A stretch of 64,000 bases of DNA from Ptiloglossa arizonensis (Eukaryota > Arthropoda > Insecta > Hymenoptera > Colletidae): contig NW_027478401.1 of the NCBI RefSeq assembly GCF_051014685.1, forward strand, positions 496,001-560,000. Direction: 5' to 3'. A model generated the notes under the pieces. It saw only the letters and a program-made list of their open reading frames with translations. It had not been told where the DNA came from and did not search any database. This document shows positions 19,801 through 33,240 of this stretch, one piece after another (the first letter of the stretch is position 1; each line of letters starts with the position of its first letter). The translations under genes were made by a program, and so were the position numbers.

Positions 19801-22491
19801 CCGTTTCTTTCTTCGTTTCTCCGTTTCTTTCTTCACTTCTCCGTTTCTTTCTCCGTTTCTCCGTTACTTTCTTCGTTTCTCCGTTTCTTTCTTCGTTTCT
19901 CCGTTTCTTTCTTCGTTTCTCCGTTTCTTTCTTCGTTTCTCCATTTATTTCTCCGATTCTCCGTTTCTTTCTTCGTTTCTCCGTTTCTTTCTTCGTTTCT
20001 CCGTTTCTTTCTTCGTTTCTCCGCTTCTTTCTTCGTTTCACCGCTTCTTTCTTCGTTTCTTCGTTTCCTTCTCCGTTTCTCCGTTTCTTTCTTCGTTTCT
20101 CAGTTTCTTTCTTCGTTTCTCCGTTTCTTTCTTCGTTTCTCCGTTTCTTTCTTCGTTTCTCCGTTTCTTTCTTCGTTTCTCCGTATCTTTGTTCGTTTCT
20201 TCTATTCTTTCTTCGTTTCTCCGTTTCTCGGTTTATTTCTTCGTTTCTCCATTTATTTCTTCGTTTCCCCATTTATTTCTCCGATTCTCCGTTTCTTTCT
20301 TGGTTTTTCCGTTTCTTTCTTCGTTTCTCCGTTTCTTTCTTCGTTTCTCCGTTTCTTTCTTCGTTTCTCCGTTTCTTTCTTCGTTTCTCCGTTTATTTCT
20401 CCGTCTCTCCGTTTATTTCTTCGATTCTCCATTTATTTCTCCGTTTCTCCGTTTCTTTCTTCGTTTCTCGGTTTCTATCTTCGTTTCTCCGTTTCTTTGT
20501 TCATTTCTCCGTTTCTTTCTTCGTTTCTCCGTTTCTTTCTTCGTTTCTCCATTTATTTCTCCGATTCTCCGTTTATTTCTTCGTTTCTCCATTTATTTCT
20601 TCGTTTCCCCATTTATTTCTCCGATTCTCCGTTTCTTTGTTCGTTTCTCCGTTTCTTTGTCCGCTTCTCCGTTTCTTTGTTCGTTTCTCCGTTTCTTTCA
20701 CTGTTTCTCGGTTTATTTCTTCGTTTCTCCATTTATTTCTCCGATTCACTGTTTCTTTCTTCGTTTCTCCGTTTCTTTCTTCGTTTCTCCGTTTCTTTCT
20801 TCGTTTCTCCGTTTCTTTCTTCGTTTCTCCGTTTCTTTGTTCGTTTCTCCGTTTATTTCTTCGTTTCTCCATTTATTTCCCCGTTCTCCGTTTCATTCTT
20901 CGTTACTCCGTTTCTTTCATCGTGTCTCCGTTTCTCTCTTCGTTTCTCCGTTTATTTCTTCGTTTCTCCGTTTCTTTCTTCGTTTCTTCGTTTCCTTCTC
21001 CGTTTCTCCGTTTCTATCTTCGTTTCTCAGTTTCTTTCTTCGTTTCTCCGTTTCTTTCTTCGTTTCTCCGTTTCTTTCTTCGTTTCTCCGTTTCTTTCTT
21101 CGTTTCTCCGTATCTTTGTTCGTTTCTTCTATTCTTTCTTCGTTTCTCCGTTTCTCGGTTTATTTCTTCGTTTCTCCATTTATTTCTTCGTTTCCCCATT
21201 TATTTCTCCGATTCTCCGTTTCTTTCTTGGTTTTTCCGTTTCTTTCTTCGTTTCTCCGTTTCTTTCTTCGTTTCTCCGTTTCTTTCTTCGTTTCTCCGTT
21301 TCTTTCTTCGTTTCTCCGTTTATTTCTCCGTCTCTCCGTTTATTTCTTCGATTCTCCATTTATTTCTCCGTTTCTCCGTTTCTTTCTTCGTTTCTCGGTT
21401 TCTATCTTCGTTTCTCCGTTTCTTTGTTCATTTCTCCGTTTCTTTCTTCGTTTCTCCGTTTCTTTCTTCGTTTCTCCATTTATTTTTCCGTTTCTTTCTT
21501 CGTTTCACCGTTTCATTCTACGATTCTCCGTTTCTTTCTTCGTTTCTCCGTTTCTTTGTTCGTTTCTGCGTTTCTTTCTTCGTTTCTCCGTTTCTTTTTT
21601 CGTTTCTCCGTTTCTTTCTTCGTTTCTCTGTTCATTTCTTCGTTTCTCCATTTATTTCTCAGTTTCTCCGTTTCTTTCTTCGTTTCTCCGTTTCTTTCTT
21701 CGTTTCTCCGTTTCTTTCTTCGTTTCTCCGTTTCTTTCTTCGTTTCTCCGTTTCTTTCTTCGTTTCTCCGTTTCTTTCTTCGTTTCTCCTTTTCTTTCTT
21801 CGTTTCTCCGTTTCTTTCTTCGTTTCTCCGTTTCCCGGTTTATTTCTTCGTTTCTCCATTTATTTCTCCGTTTCTCCGTTTCTTTCTTCGTTTCTCCGTT
21901 TGTTTCTTCGCTTCTCCGTTTCATTCTTCGTTTCTCCGTTTATTTCTTCGTTTCTCCATTTATTTCTCCGTTTCTCCGTTTCTTTCTTCGTTACTCCGTT
22001 TCTTTCACCGTATCTCCGTTTCTTTCTTCGTTTCTCCGTTTCTTTCTTCGTTTCTCCGTTTCTTTCTTCGTTTCTCCGTTTCTTTCTTCGTTTCTCCGTT
22101 TCTTTCTTCGTTTGTCCGTTTCCTTGTTCGTTTCTCCCTTTATTTTTTCGTTTCTCCACTTATTTCTCCGTTTCTTTCTTCGTATCTCCGTTTCTTTCTT
22201 CGTTTCTCCGTTTCTTTCTTCGTTTCTCCATTTATTTCTCCGTTTCTCCGTTTCTTTCTTTGTTTCTCCTTTTCTTTCTTCATTTCTCCGTCTATTTCTA
22301 CGTTTCTCCGTTTCATTCTTCGTTTCTGCGTTTCTTTGTTCGTTTCTCTGTTTCTTTCTTCGTTTCTCCGTTTCTTTCTCCGTTTCTCGGTTTATTTCTT
22401 CGTTTCTCCGTTTCTTTCTTCGATTCTTCGTTTCTTTCTTCATTTCTCCGTTTCTCCGTTTCTTCCTTCGTTTCATTGTTTCTCCGTTTCG
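10806..22491. repeat. 20-bp tandem array 2, with internal strand inversion
   Basis: Same family as 1161-3942 but 11.7 kb long. The left arm (10806-14530) is gaaacggagaaacgaagaaa-like on plus; the right arm (14531-22491) is the complement. The right arm has larger duplicated blocks. The marker tttccccgttctccgtttc recurs near 15797, 17152 and 20876. The marker ccgtatctttgttcgtttct recurs near 16050, 17386, 17966, 20183 and 21107. Stop-free frames of up to 1,952 codons run through it because one strand has almost no T; the six-frame openness and unchanged base pattern in every phase argue against coding. Confidence 0.97.
14521..14540. other. Inversion axis of array 2
   Basis: Strand switch between 14530 and 14531 in gagaaac|gtatctc. 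The half-site gagaaac|gt is the same as at the axis of array 1, flanked on the left by 8-bp units (14390-14530). Arm lengths are 3,725 and 7,961 bp. Confidence 0.88.
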
Positions 22492-22515
22492 ATTATATGA
22501 TTATAATATTTATAA

Positions 22516-23218
22516 TTTCTATTATAAATCGTTTGATCTGTAGTAAAATTAGACACTAATACTCTAAATACATATTTAGTATATTTTTTAATATCTTTAG
22601 CCTCCAGAAGAATTTTATTTATACTATTTACTATATATAATAATTTACACACAATCGGAAATAAATGTAATTATTTATTTATATTAATTATCTTTTTTTA
22701 CTTATCTAAAAAATTGGGATGTACTCTTTAAATGTTCGATTCATTTCTTTAATTTATTCATTAAATTGAATTAATCTATTCTTTATAATAACATTAGTAA
22801 AATTAATCCCTATAATTATTATAGAACTCATATTAAAATTTAATAATGAAATTTATTTTATTTGCCTAATTAATGTAATTATTGCCCCTATCATTTGCTT
22901 AGACAAAAAAATAAATCGTAATAATTATAGGATATTCATCTGTTATACAAACATCTTTTATAGTTATTTTATTAATAATTAACAAAAATACATTTTTAAC
23001 ATATTTCATTTTATATTCAATAATTTATTTAATTTTAATTTTTATGTTTAAAATAATAAAGATTAACTCTTCTTCCTTATTTAATATATTAACGTCTAAT
23101 AGAAGAAAAATTATTTTATACTCAATAATTATTATGTACACAAATTTCCCACCTATAGCACTCTTTATACTGAAATAAATCGTCCTAGAAGCATTAATAT
23201 ATTAAAGAATAAAATTTA
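22516..23218 (+). pseudogene. ND2: NUMT: ND2 fragment, plus-strand copy 2
   Basis: Nearly the same as 3967-4670 with the same ends and the same seven-A frameshift (about 22904-22910), so the two derive from one duplicated unit. Differences near 22530-22560 (gtttgatctgtagtaaaa) disturb the frame further. The mitochondrial code is again needed to read through TGA. Confidence 0.9.
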
Positions 23219-23647
23219 CCGTAGAAGGTTTAATTTTACATTTATTCGAAAGATGAAACATACAAAAGTTTGTACAAAAGTATTTATTTATTTTATCGCA
23301 CGGTAGGGAATATCATACAAATGGAAATACTTATCTCTAATGTCGGTAAATTGTACTTGTCGCGCCATCTATTTGTGGAAATTAGAACAACTCCTCGACA
23401 AATTTGAGCGTTTCTCCGCCAGGGGTTTTCACCCCTTAAGTGTAGTTTAACTCTTTCTCCAATAAATGGCAACCCATGTAATTACCACGTTACAGGGATT
23501 TGTAATTGCGGGTTCAGAAAATATTTGCATACATACAAACTATAATTCCCATATGTAGCGAAATATTCATTTATTTTATCGCACGGTTTCTTCGATTGTA
23601 TTTGTTCGATCTAACCAAATACTTCAAGAAATTGTTGGCTTTATAGC
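23219..23647. other. AT-rich spacer, second copy
   Basis: Copy of 4671-5090, starting ccgtagaagg right after ND2. It includes the inverted repeat at 23364-23470. No gene seen. Confidence 0.7.
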
Positions 23648-24477
23648 CATTATTTATACCAGAACATTGTGAAAAATGGTTTAATCTACGGTCCAACGAC
23701 GGTTGTTAATTATTATGATAAATAAACTTCAAGATATTGCGAAATCTACGAAGGCGAACGGTTTCGGTGAATGTTTGTTCATTTCCGCCATTGTTACTAA
23801 CATTTATGTATGTTCCCAATATTAATCGAACAATGTTCATCCTATTTATGCATTGAAAATGATTAAGTACCTCACCGAAATTAATTTGGATCGAGATTCA
23901 AAGTAAAACGTGTTTCGTAAAGTTTTATAGCAGGGAAAGTAACAATTGTTTATTAAATACATCAATTTAACATTTGATTAATTCTTATAATTTACACAAT
24001 ACGCGTAGTAGTTGCATTTTTTATTTAAAAGCGCTGAAATTCAATTAATCGCTTTTCTAGATACAACAATCATAGCGATGAACGCTTGTGAATCGATCAT
24101 CGATACGTGTAACCTTGAGAATGTCAGTTTGATCTCAACGAAAAATTCCATCGCGAGCAATGAATATTTCGATGAAATGATATTTTAAGCCTTTATTTAT
24201 ACTAGGGCATTGTTGAGAATTATTTAAACTACGGTACTACGACAATTGTTAATAATTATGATAAATAAACATCAAGATATTGCAAAATCTGCGAAGGCGA
24301 ATAGTTTCGGTGAATGTTTATTCATTTCAGCGAGTTTTACTAACATTCATACATGTTCCCAATATTAATCGAACAATGTTCATCTTATTGATGCATTACA
24401 AATGATTAAGAACTTATAGAAATTAATTTTGATCGAGCTTCGATGTAAAGAGATGATTCTTAAAGTTTTAAAATGAA
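23648..24477. repeat. ~540-bp tandem repeat, second locus
   Basis: About one and a half copies; gaacattgtga near 23665 and ggcattgttga near 24206 mark the ~540-bp period. Homologous to 5091-5778 plus 10395-10587, but without the retrotransposon. It stops after cttaaagttttaaaatg, where the large NUMT starts. No gene seen. Confidence 0.8.
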
Positions 24478-24541
24478 AAATGAAGTAATTTATTACTATA
24501 ATTTGATTTAAAAAATCAATTCTTTTGTCAGACATCTAATG
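24478..24541 (-). tRNA. trnK: NUMT: mitochondrial tRNA-Lys(UUU), 3'-truncated
   Basis: On the minus strand it starts cattagatgtctgac, the usual 5' end of insect mitochondrial tRNA-Lys. It has an anticodon arm ttgat/atcaa around the 7-base loop TTTTTAA (anticodon TTT). The 3' acceptor strand is not found before the junction with the 540-bp repeat. It lies downstream of COX2 as in insect mitochondria. Confidence 0.72.
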
Positions 24542-24579
24542 ATTTGATTTAATTAAATATTATATGAGTAGGTTAAAAT

Positions 24580-25259
24580 TTAATTTTGGTTGTTAATTCA
24601 ATTAATAAAGTTTGAATAATTAGTTCTTTCCACAACAATTGGCATAAATCTGTGATTAGCTCCGCAGATTTCAGAACATTGTCCGAAAAATACTCCAGGT
24701 CGATTAGTAATTAAATTTATTTGGTTAATTCGCCCTGGTACTGAGTCTATTTTTAAGCCTAAAGACGGAACAGTTCAAGAGTGAATTACGTCGTTTGATG
24801 TTAATATTCGAATTAGTGTATTAGATGGAATAATTATTCGATTATCTACGTCTAGGAGACGAAAAATGTAAATATTATTTAAATCTTTATCTATATAGGA
24901 GTCAAATTTCAATTATTAAATTCTGGGTATTCATAGGATCAGTATCATTGGTGCCCAATTGATTTGATTGTTAAGTATACGGGTATTCATAGTTCATCAA
25001 TAAAATATAGGGTTTTTAAAGAAGGAAGTGCAATTACTCCTAAAATTATTATTGGGAGTAAAGTTCATACAATTTCAATATGATGATTTTTAAGTAAAAA
25101 TCGATTGATAAATTTATTAGTAAAAATATCTAATATAATTATTAGAGTTAATGAAGAGATTATAATTATTATAATTATTGTGAAGTTGTGAAAAAGATTT
25201 AAATTATCGGCATATGGCGAATTGGGGTCTTGGAAATTAATTATTTTTCAATGGGACAT
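24580..25259 (-). pseudogene. COX2: NUMT: COX2, nearly full length, frameshifted
   Basis: Starts ATG (25257-25259) MSHWKMINFQDPNSPYADNL right after tRNA-Leu and ends with TAA at 24580-24582. Conserved parts of cytochrome c oxidase subunit II are visible: [38 protein letters not shown], and the CuA-binding [16 protein letters not shown]. The total of 680 bases is one short of 227 codons. The lost base lies near 24901-24920, between YEYPEFNN and FDSYM. TGA=Trp and AGA=Ser are needed throughout. Apart from this one lesion the gene is well preserved, pointing to a fairly young transfer. Confidence 0.95.
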
Positions 25260-25319
25260 TTTCAATAAAAATATTAAATTTTATAAATGAATCTTAAATT
25301 CATGAACTAATCTGCCATA

Positions 25320-25325
<6 letters not shown>
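25260..25325 (-). tRNA. trnL2: NUMT: mitochondrial tRNA-Leu(UAA)
   Basis: Sequence starts tcttaatatggcagattag, the typical insect tRNA-Leu(UUR) 5' half. Its anticodon arm tgaat/attca contains TAA. The acceptor strands tcttaat and attgaaa pair with one C-A mismatch and one G-T pair. It sits between COX1 (overlapping the COX1 stop by a few bases) and COX2 with no gap, the standard insect order. As nuclear DNA it is presumably silent. Confidence 0.88.
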
Positions 25326-26848
<1,523 letters not shown>

Positions 26849-26966
26849 ATATTAATTATGCTAAAATTTAATATAACCAGTAGATCATAAATATAAATAT
26901 AAATATTAAAAAAGTTATAAATAGATAATAGTTTAGAAAATTAAGGTTAATTTAGTTATATATTTT
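26849..26966 (-). other. NUMT: ND2-COX1 intergenic segment, second copy
   Basis: Equivalent of 222-339, 118 bases, very AT-rich. I could not assign the expected tRNA-Trp, -Cys or -Tyr with confidence. Nothing else seen. Confidence 0.6.
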
Positions 26967-27775
26967 TTATTTAATTGAAGGGAAAAAATATAAGAAGGAT
27001 ATATTTAAATAATTTCATGATGTAATTAATCTTATAAATAGATATACAATTATTAAAAGTATAAATTTTATTCTTGAATTTATTAATGTTTCTAGGACGA
27101 TTCATTTCAGCATAAAGAGTGCTATACGTGGGAAATTTGTGTACATAATAATTATTGAGTATAAAATAATTTTTCTTCTATTAGACGTTAATATATTAAA
27201 TAAGGAAGAAGAGTTAATCTTTATTATTTTAAATATAAAAATTAAAATTAATTAAACTATTGAATATAAAATGAAATATGTTCAAATGTATTATTGATAA
27301 TTATAAATAAAATACCTATAATAGATGTTTGTATAACAGATCAATATCCCTTAATTATTATGATTGATTTTTTTGTTTAAGCAAATGATAGGGCCAATAA
27401 TTACATTAATTAGGCAAATAAAATAAATTTCATTATTAAATTTTAATATGAGTTCTATAATAATTATAGGGACTAATTTGATTAAAGTTATTACAAAGAA
27501 TAGATTAATTCAATTTAATGAATAAATTAAAGAAATGAATCGAACATTTAAAGAGAACATCCCAATTTTTAAGATAAATGAAAAAAAAATTATTATTATA
27601 AATAAATAATTAGATATATTTCCGATTCTGTGTAAATTATTATATATAGTAAATAGTATAAATAAAATTCTTCTGGAGGCTAAAGAGATTAAAAAATATA
27701 TTAAATATGTATTTAGAGTATTAGTGTCAAATTTAACTATAGATCAAATGATATATAATAGAAACTATAAATATT
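26967..27775 (-). pseudogene. ND2: NUMT: ND2, 5'-truncated, third minus copy
   Basis: Ends at TAA 26967-26969 after FLYFFPSIK-like codons. It contains the LKIGM, SLNWINLFF and IIGPIICLN-like blocks. A lengthened A-run (on the minus strand, near 27370-27377) and a TAA just after it break the frame, so it is more decayed than 340-1143. The ND2 N-terminus is missing, as in every other copy. The 177-bp satellite starts directly at the truncation point. Confidence 0.88.
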
Positions 27776-30700
27776 CTCCCATATCTCGCGAACCGATTGA
27801 CGAACTTCAGAAATTCCTGTTGCATCTGAAAGTTGAAACTCGCCCGATTACAATGGTATGTGTAGTTTTCCCCTAAGCCATTATAGTTATTGGTGTCGAG
27901 AATCAGACTTGCGAAAATTTTGATGGTTTCTCAACCATTCCTTAACTTCAAACTCCCATATCTCGCGAACGGATTGACAAAACCGAAAAATTTCTGTTGC
28001 ATTTGAAAGTAGAAAGTCTCCCGATTACAACGGCATGTGTATCTTTCCCCTACGTCATTGTAGGTATTGGTTTCGAGTAACAGACTTGCGAAAATTTAGA
28101 TGGATTCTCAACCATTCCTTAACTTCAAATTCCCATATCTCGCGAACGGATTGACGAACTCGAGAAATTCCTGTTGCATCTGATGGTAGAAGATCGCCCG
28201 ATTACAAGGGTATGTGTATTTTTGCCCTAGGCAATAGTAGTTATTGGTTTAGAGTATCAGACTTGCAATAATTTTGATGATTTCTCAACCATTCCTCAAC
28301 TTCAAACTCCCATATCTCGCGAACAGATTGACGAACTCGAGAAATTCCAGTTGCATCTGAAAGCATAATCTCGCCCGATTACAATGGTATGTGTATTTTT
28401 GCCCTAGGCCATAGCAGTTATTGGTTTCGAGTATCAGACTTGCGAAAATTTTGATGGTTTCTCAAACATTCCTCAACTTCAAACTCCCATACCTCGCGAA
28501 CGGATTGACGAACTCGAGAAATTCCTCTTGCATGTGAAAGTAGAAACTCGCCCGATTACAACGGTATGTGTATTTTTCCCCAAGGCCATGGTAGTTATTG
28601 GTTTCGAGTATCAGACTTGCAAAAATTTTGATGGTTTCTCAACCATTCCTTATCTTTAAACTCCCATATCTCGCGAATGGACTGGCGAACTCGAGAAATT
28701 CCGGTTGCATCTGAAAGCAGAAACTCGCCTGATTACAATGGTGTGTGTACTTTTCCCCTAGGCCATTGTAGTTATTGGTTCTGCGTATCAGTCTTGCAAA
28801 AATTTTGATGGTTTCTCAACCATTCCTTATGTTCAAACTCCCATATCTCGCGAACGGACTGGCGAACTCGAGAAATTTCTGACGCATCTGAAAGTAGAAA
28901 CTCGCCCGATTACAACGGTATGTGTATTTTGGCCCTAGGCAATAGTAGTTATTGATTTCGAGTATCAGACTTGCAAAAATTTTGATGATTTCTCAGCCAT
29001 TCCTTAACTTCAAACTCCCATATCTCGCGAACGGATTGACGAACTCGAGAAATCCCTGACGCATCTGAAAGTAGAAACTCGCCCGATTACAATGGTGTGT
29101 GTACTTTTCCCCGAGGCAATTCCAGTTATAGGTTTCTAGTATCAGACTTGCGAAAATTTTGATGGTTTCTCAACCATTCCTTAACTTCAAACTCCCATAT
29201 CTCGCGAACGGATTGACGAACCCGAGAAATTCCTGATGCATCTGAAAGCAGAAACTCTCCCGGTTTCAACGGTATGTGTATTTTTCCCCTAGGCCGTTAT
29301 ATTTAATTGTTTCGAGTATCAGACTCGCGAAAATTTTGATGGTTTCTCAACCATCTCTTAACTCCAAACTCCGATATTTCGCGAACGGATTCACGAATTC
29401 GAAAAATTTCTGTTGCATCTGAAAGTAGAAACTCGCCCGATTACAACGGTATGTGTATTTTTCCCCAAGGCTATTGTAGTTATTGGTTTCGAGTATCAGA
29501 TTTGCAAAAATTTTGATGGTTTCTCAACCATTCCTTCTCTTCAAACTCCCATACCTCGCGAACGGACTGACGAACTAGAGAAATTCCGGTTGCATCTGAA
29601 AGCAGAAATTCGCCTGATTACAATGGTGTGTGTACCTTTCCCCGAGGCAATTCCAGTTATAGGTTTCTAGTATCAGACTTGCGAAAATTTTGATGGTTTC
29701 TCAACCATTCCTTAACTTCAAACTCCCATACCTCGCGAAAGGATAGACGAAATCGAGAAATTCCTGTTGCATCTGAAAGTAGAAACTCTACCGATTACAA
29801 CGCTATGTGTATTTTTCCCCTAGGCCACTCTAGTTATTGGTTTCGAGTATCAGAATTGCGAAAACTTTGATGATTTCTCAACCATCTCTTAATTCCAAAC
29901 TCCGATATTTCGCGAACGGATTGACGAATTCGTAATATTTCTGTTGCATCTGAAAGCAGAAGCTTTCCTGATTAGAACGCTATGTGAATTTTTCCCCTAG
30001 GCCATTGTAGTTATTGGTTTGGAGTATCAGACTTGCAAAAATTTTGATGGTTTCTCAACCATTCCTTAACTTCAAACTCCCATATCTCGCCAACGGATTG
30101 ACGAACTCGAGAAATTCCTATTGCATCTGAAGGCAGAAACTCGCCCGATTACAATGGTGTGTGTACTTTTCCCGTAGGCCATTCCAGTTACTGGTTTCGA
30201 GTATCAGACTTGCGAAAATTTTGATGGTTTCTCAACCATCTCTTCACTCCAAACTCCGATATTTCGCGAACGGATTGACGAACTTGAGAAATCCCTGACG
30301 CATCTGAAAGTAGAAACTCGCCCGATTACAATGGTGTGTGTACCTTTCTCCGAGGCAATTCCAGTTATAGGTTTCTATTATCAGATTTGCGAAAATTTTG
30401 ATGGTTTCTCAACCATTCCTTAACTTCAAACTCCCATATCTCGCGAAAGGATTGACGAACTCGAGAAATTCCTGTTGCATCTGAAAGTAGAAACTCGCAC
30501 GATTACAATGGTATGTGTACTTTACCATAGGCCATTCCAGTTATTCGTTTCTAGCATCATAATTGCGAAAATTTTGAAGGTTTCTGAACCATATGCTTAA
30601 TTCCAAACTCCGATACTTCGCGGACGGATTGACGAATCCGACAAATTTCTGTTGCATCTGAAAGTAGAAACACTCCCGATTACAACGGTATATGTATTTT

Positions 30701-33240
30701 TCCCCTAGGCCATTGTAGTAATTGGTTTCGAGTATCAGCCTTTCGAAACTGTGATGGTTTATCAACAGTTCCTTCACTTCAAACTCCTATATCTCGCGAA
30801 CGGACTGAGGAAATCGAGAAATTCCTGTTGCATCTGAAACTAGAAACTCGCCCGATTACAATGGTGTGTCTACTTTTCCCCGAGGCCATTCCAGTTATCG
30901 GTTTCTAGTATCAGATTTGCGAAAATTTTGATGGTTTCTCAACCATCTCTTAACTTCGCACTCCCATATCTCGCGAACGGATTGACGCATCCGAAAAATG
31001 TCTGTTGCATCTGAAAGTAGAAACACGCCCGATTACAACGGTATGTGTATTTTTCCCCTAGGCCATTGTAGTTATTGGTTTCGAGTATCAGATTTGCAAA
31101 AATTTTGATGGTTTCTCAACCATTCCTTATGTTCAAACTCCGATATCTCGCGAACGGATTGACGAACTCGAGAAATTCCTGTTGCATCTGAAAGCAGAAA
31201 CTCTCCCAGTTTCAACGGTATGTGTATTTTCCCCTAGGCCGTTATATTTATTTGTTTCGAGTATCAGACTCGCGAAAATTTTGATGGCTTCTCAACCATC
31301 TCTTAACTCCAAACTCCGATATTTCGCGAACGGATTCACGAATCCGAAAAATTTCTGTTGCATCTGAAAGAAGAAACTCTCCCGATTACAACGGTATATG
31401 TATTGTAGCCCTAGGCCATAGTAGTTATTTGTTTCGAGTATCAGACTTGCGAAATATTGATGGTTTCTCAACCATCTCTTAACTTCGCACTCCCATATCT
31501 CGCGAACGGATAGACGAAATCGAGAAATTCCTGTTGCATCTGAAAGTAGAAACTCTCCCGATTACAACGCTATGTGTATTTTTCCCCTAGGCCACTGTAG
31601 TTATTGGTTTCGAGTATCAGAATTGCGAAAATTTTGATGATTTCTCAACCATCTCTTAATTCCAAACTCCGATATTTCGCGAACGGATTGACGAATTCGT
31701 AATATTTCTGTTGCATCTGAAAGCAGAAGCTTTCCTGATTAGAACGGTATGTGCATTTTTTCCTTAGGCCATTGTCGTTATTGGTTTCGAGTATCAGACT
31801 AGCGAAAATTTAGGTGGATTCTCAACCATTCCTTAACTTCAAACCCCCATATCTCGCGAAGGGATTGACGAACTCGAGAAATTCCTGTTGCATATGAGAG
31901 TAGAAACTCGCCCGATTACAACGGTATGTGTATTTTTGCCCTAGGCCATAGTAGTTATTGGTTTCGAGCATCAGACTTGCAAAAATTTTGATGGTTTCTC
32001 AACCATTCCTTAACTTCAAACTCCCATATCTCGCGAAAGGATTGACGAATTCGAGAAATTCCTGTTGCATCTGAAAGCAGAAACTCGCCCGATTACCACG
32101 GTATGTATATTTTTCCCCTAGGTCATTGTAGTTATTGGTTTCGAGTACCAGACTTGCGAAAATTTAGATGGATTCTCAACCATTCCTTAAATTCAAACTC
32201 CCATATCTCGCGAACGGATTGACGAATTCGAGAAATTCCTGTTGCACCTGAAAGTAGTAACTCGCCCCATTACAATGCTGTGTGTACTTTTCCCCTAGGC
32301 CATTCCAGTTATTGGATTCGAGTATCAGACCAGCGAAAATTTTGATGGTTCCTCAACCACTCCTTAACTTCAAACTCCCATATCTCGCGAACGGATTGAC
32401 GAACTCGAGAAATTCCTGTTGCATCTGGTGGTAGTAGATCGCCCGATTACAAGGGTATGTGTATTTTTGCCCTAGGCAATAGTAGTTATTGGTTTAGAGT
32501 ATCAGACTTGCAAAAATTTTGATGATTTCTCAACCATTCCTCAACTTCAAACTCCCATATCTCGCGAACAGGTTGACGAACTCGAGAAATTCCGGTTGCA
32601 TCTGAAAGCATAATCTCGCCCGATTACAATGGTATGTGTATTTTTGCCCTAGGCCATAGCAGTTATTGGTTTCGAGTATCAGACTTGCGAAAATTTTGAT
32701 GGTTTCTCAACCATTCCTCAACTTCAAACTCCCATATCTCGCGAACAAATCGACGAACTCGAGAAATTCCTGTTGCATCTGGAAGTAGAAACTCGCCCGA
32801 TTACAATGGGGTGTGTACTTTTCCCCTAGGCCATTCCAGTTATTGGATTCGAGTATCAGACCAGCGAAAATTTTGATGGTTCCTCAACCATTCCTTAACT
32901 TCAAACTCCCATATCTCGCGAACGGATTGACGAACTCGAGAAATTCCTCTTGCATCTGAAAGTAGAAACTCGCCCGATTACAACGGTATGTGTATTTTTC
33001 CCGAAGGCCATTGTAGTTATTGGTTTCCAGTATCAGACTTGCAAAAATTTTGATGGTTTCTCAACCATTCCTTATCTTCAAACTCCCATATCTCGCGAAT
33101 GGACTGGCGAACTCGAGAAATCCCGGTTGCATCTGAAAGCAGAAACTCGCCTGATTACAATGGTGTGTGTACTTTTCCCCTAGGCCATTGTAGTTATTGG
33201 TTCTGAGTATCAGACTTGCAAAAATTTTGATGGTTTCTCA

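Noticed and set aside
1161..22491. CRISPR or other spacer array
   Set aside because: Short repeats are directly adjacent with no unique spacers, and the context is eukaryotic.
14891..22500. Stop-free frames of 1,234, 1,952, 1,376 and 1,064 codons (and others in 1027-3994 and 10754-14685)
   Set aside because: They lie in the 20-bp array, several phases are open at once, and the absence of stops follows from base composition. Predicted proteins are pure low-complexity Phe/Ser/Arg or Glu/Lys/Arg repeats, and some start inside NUMT sequence.
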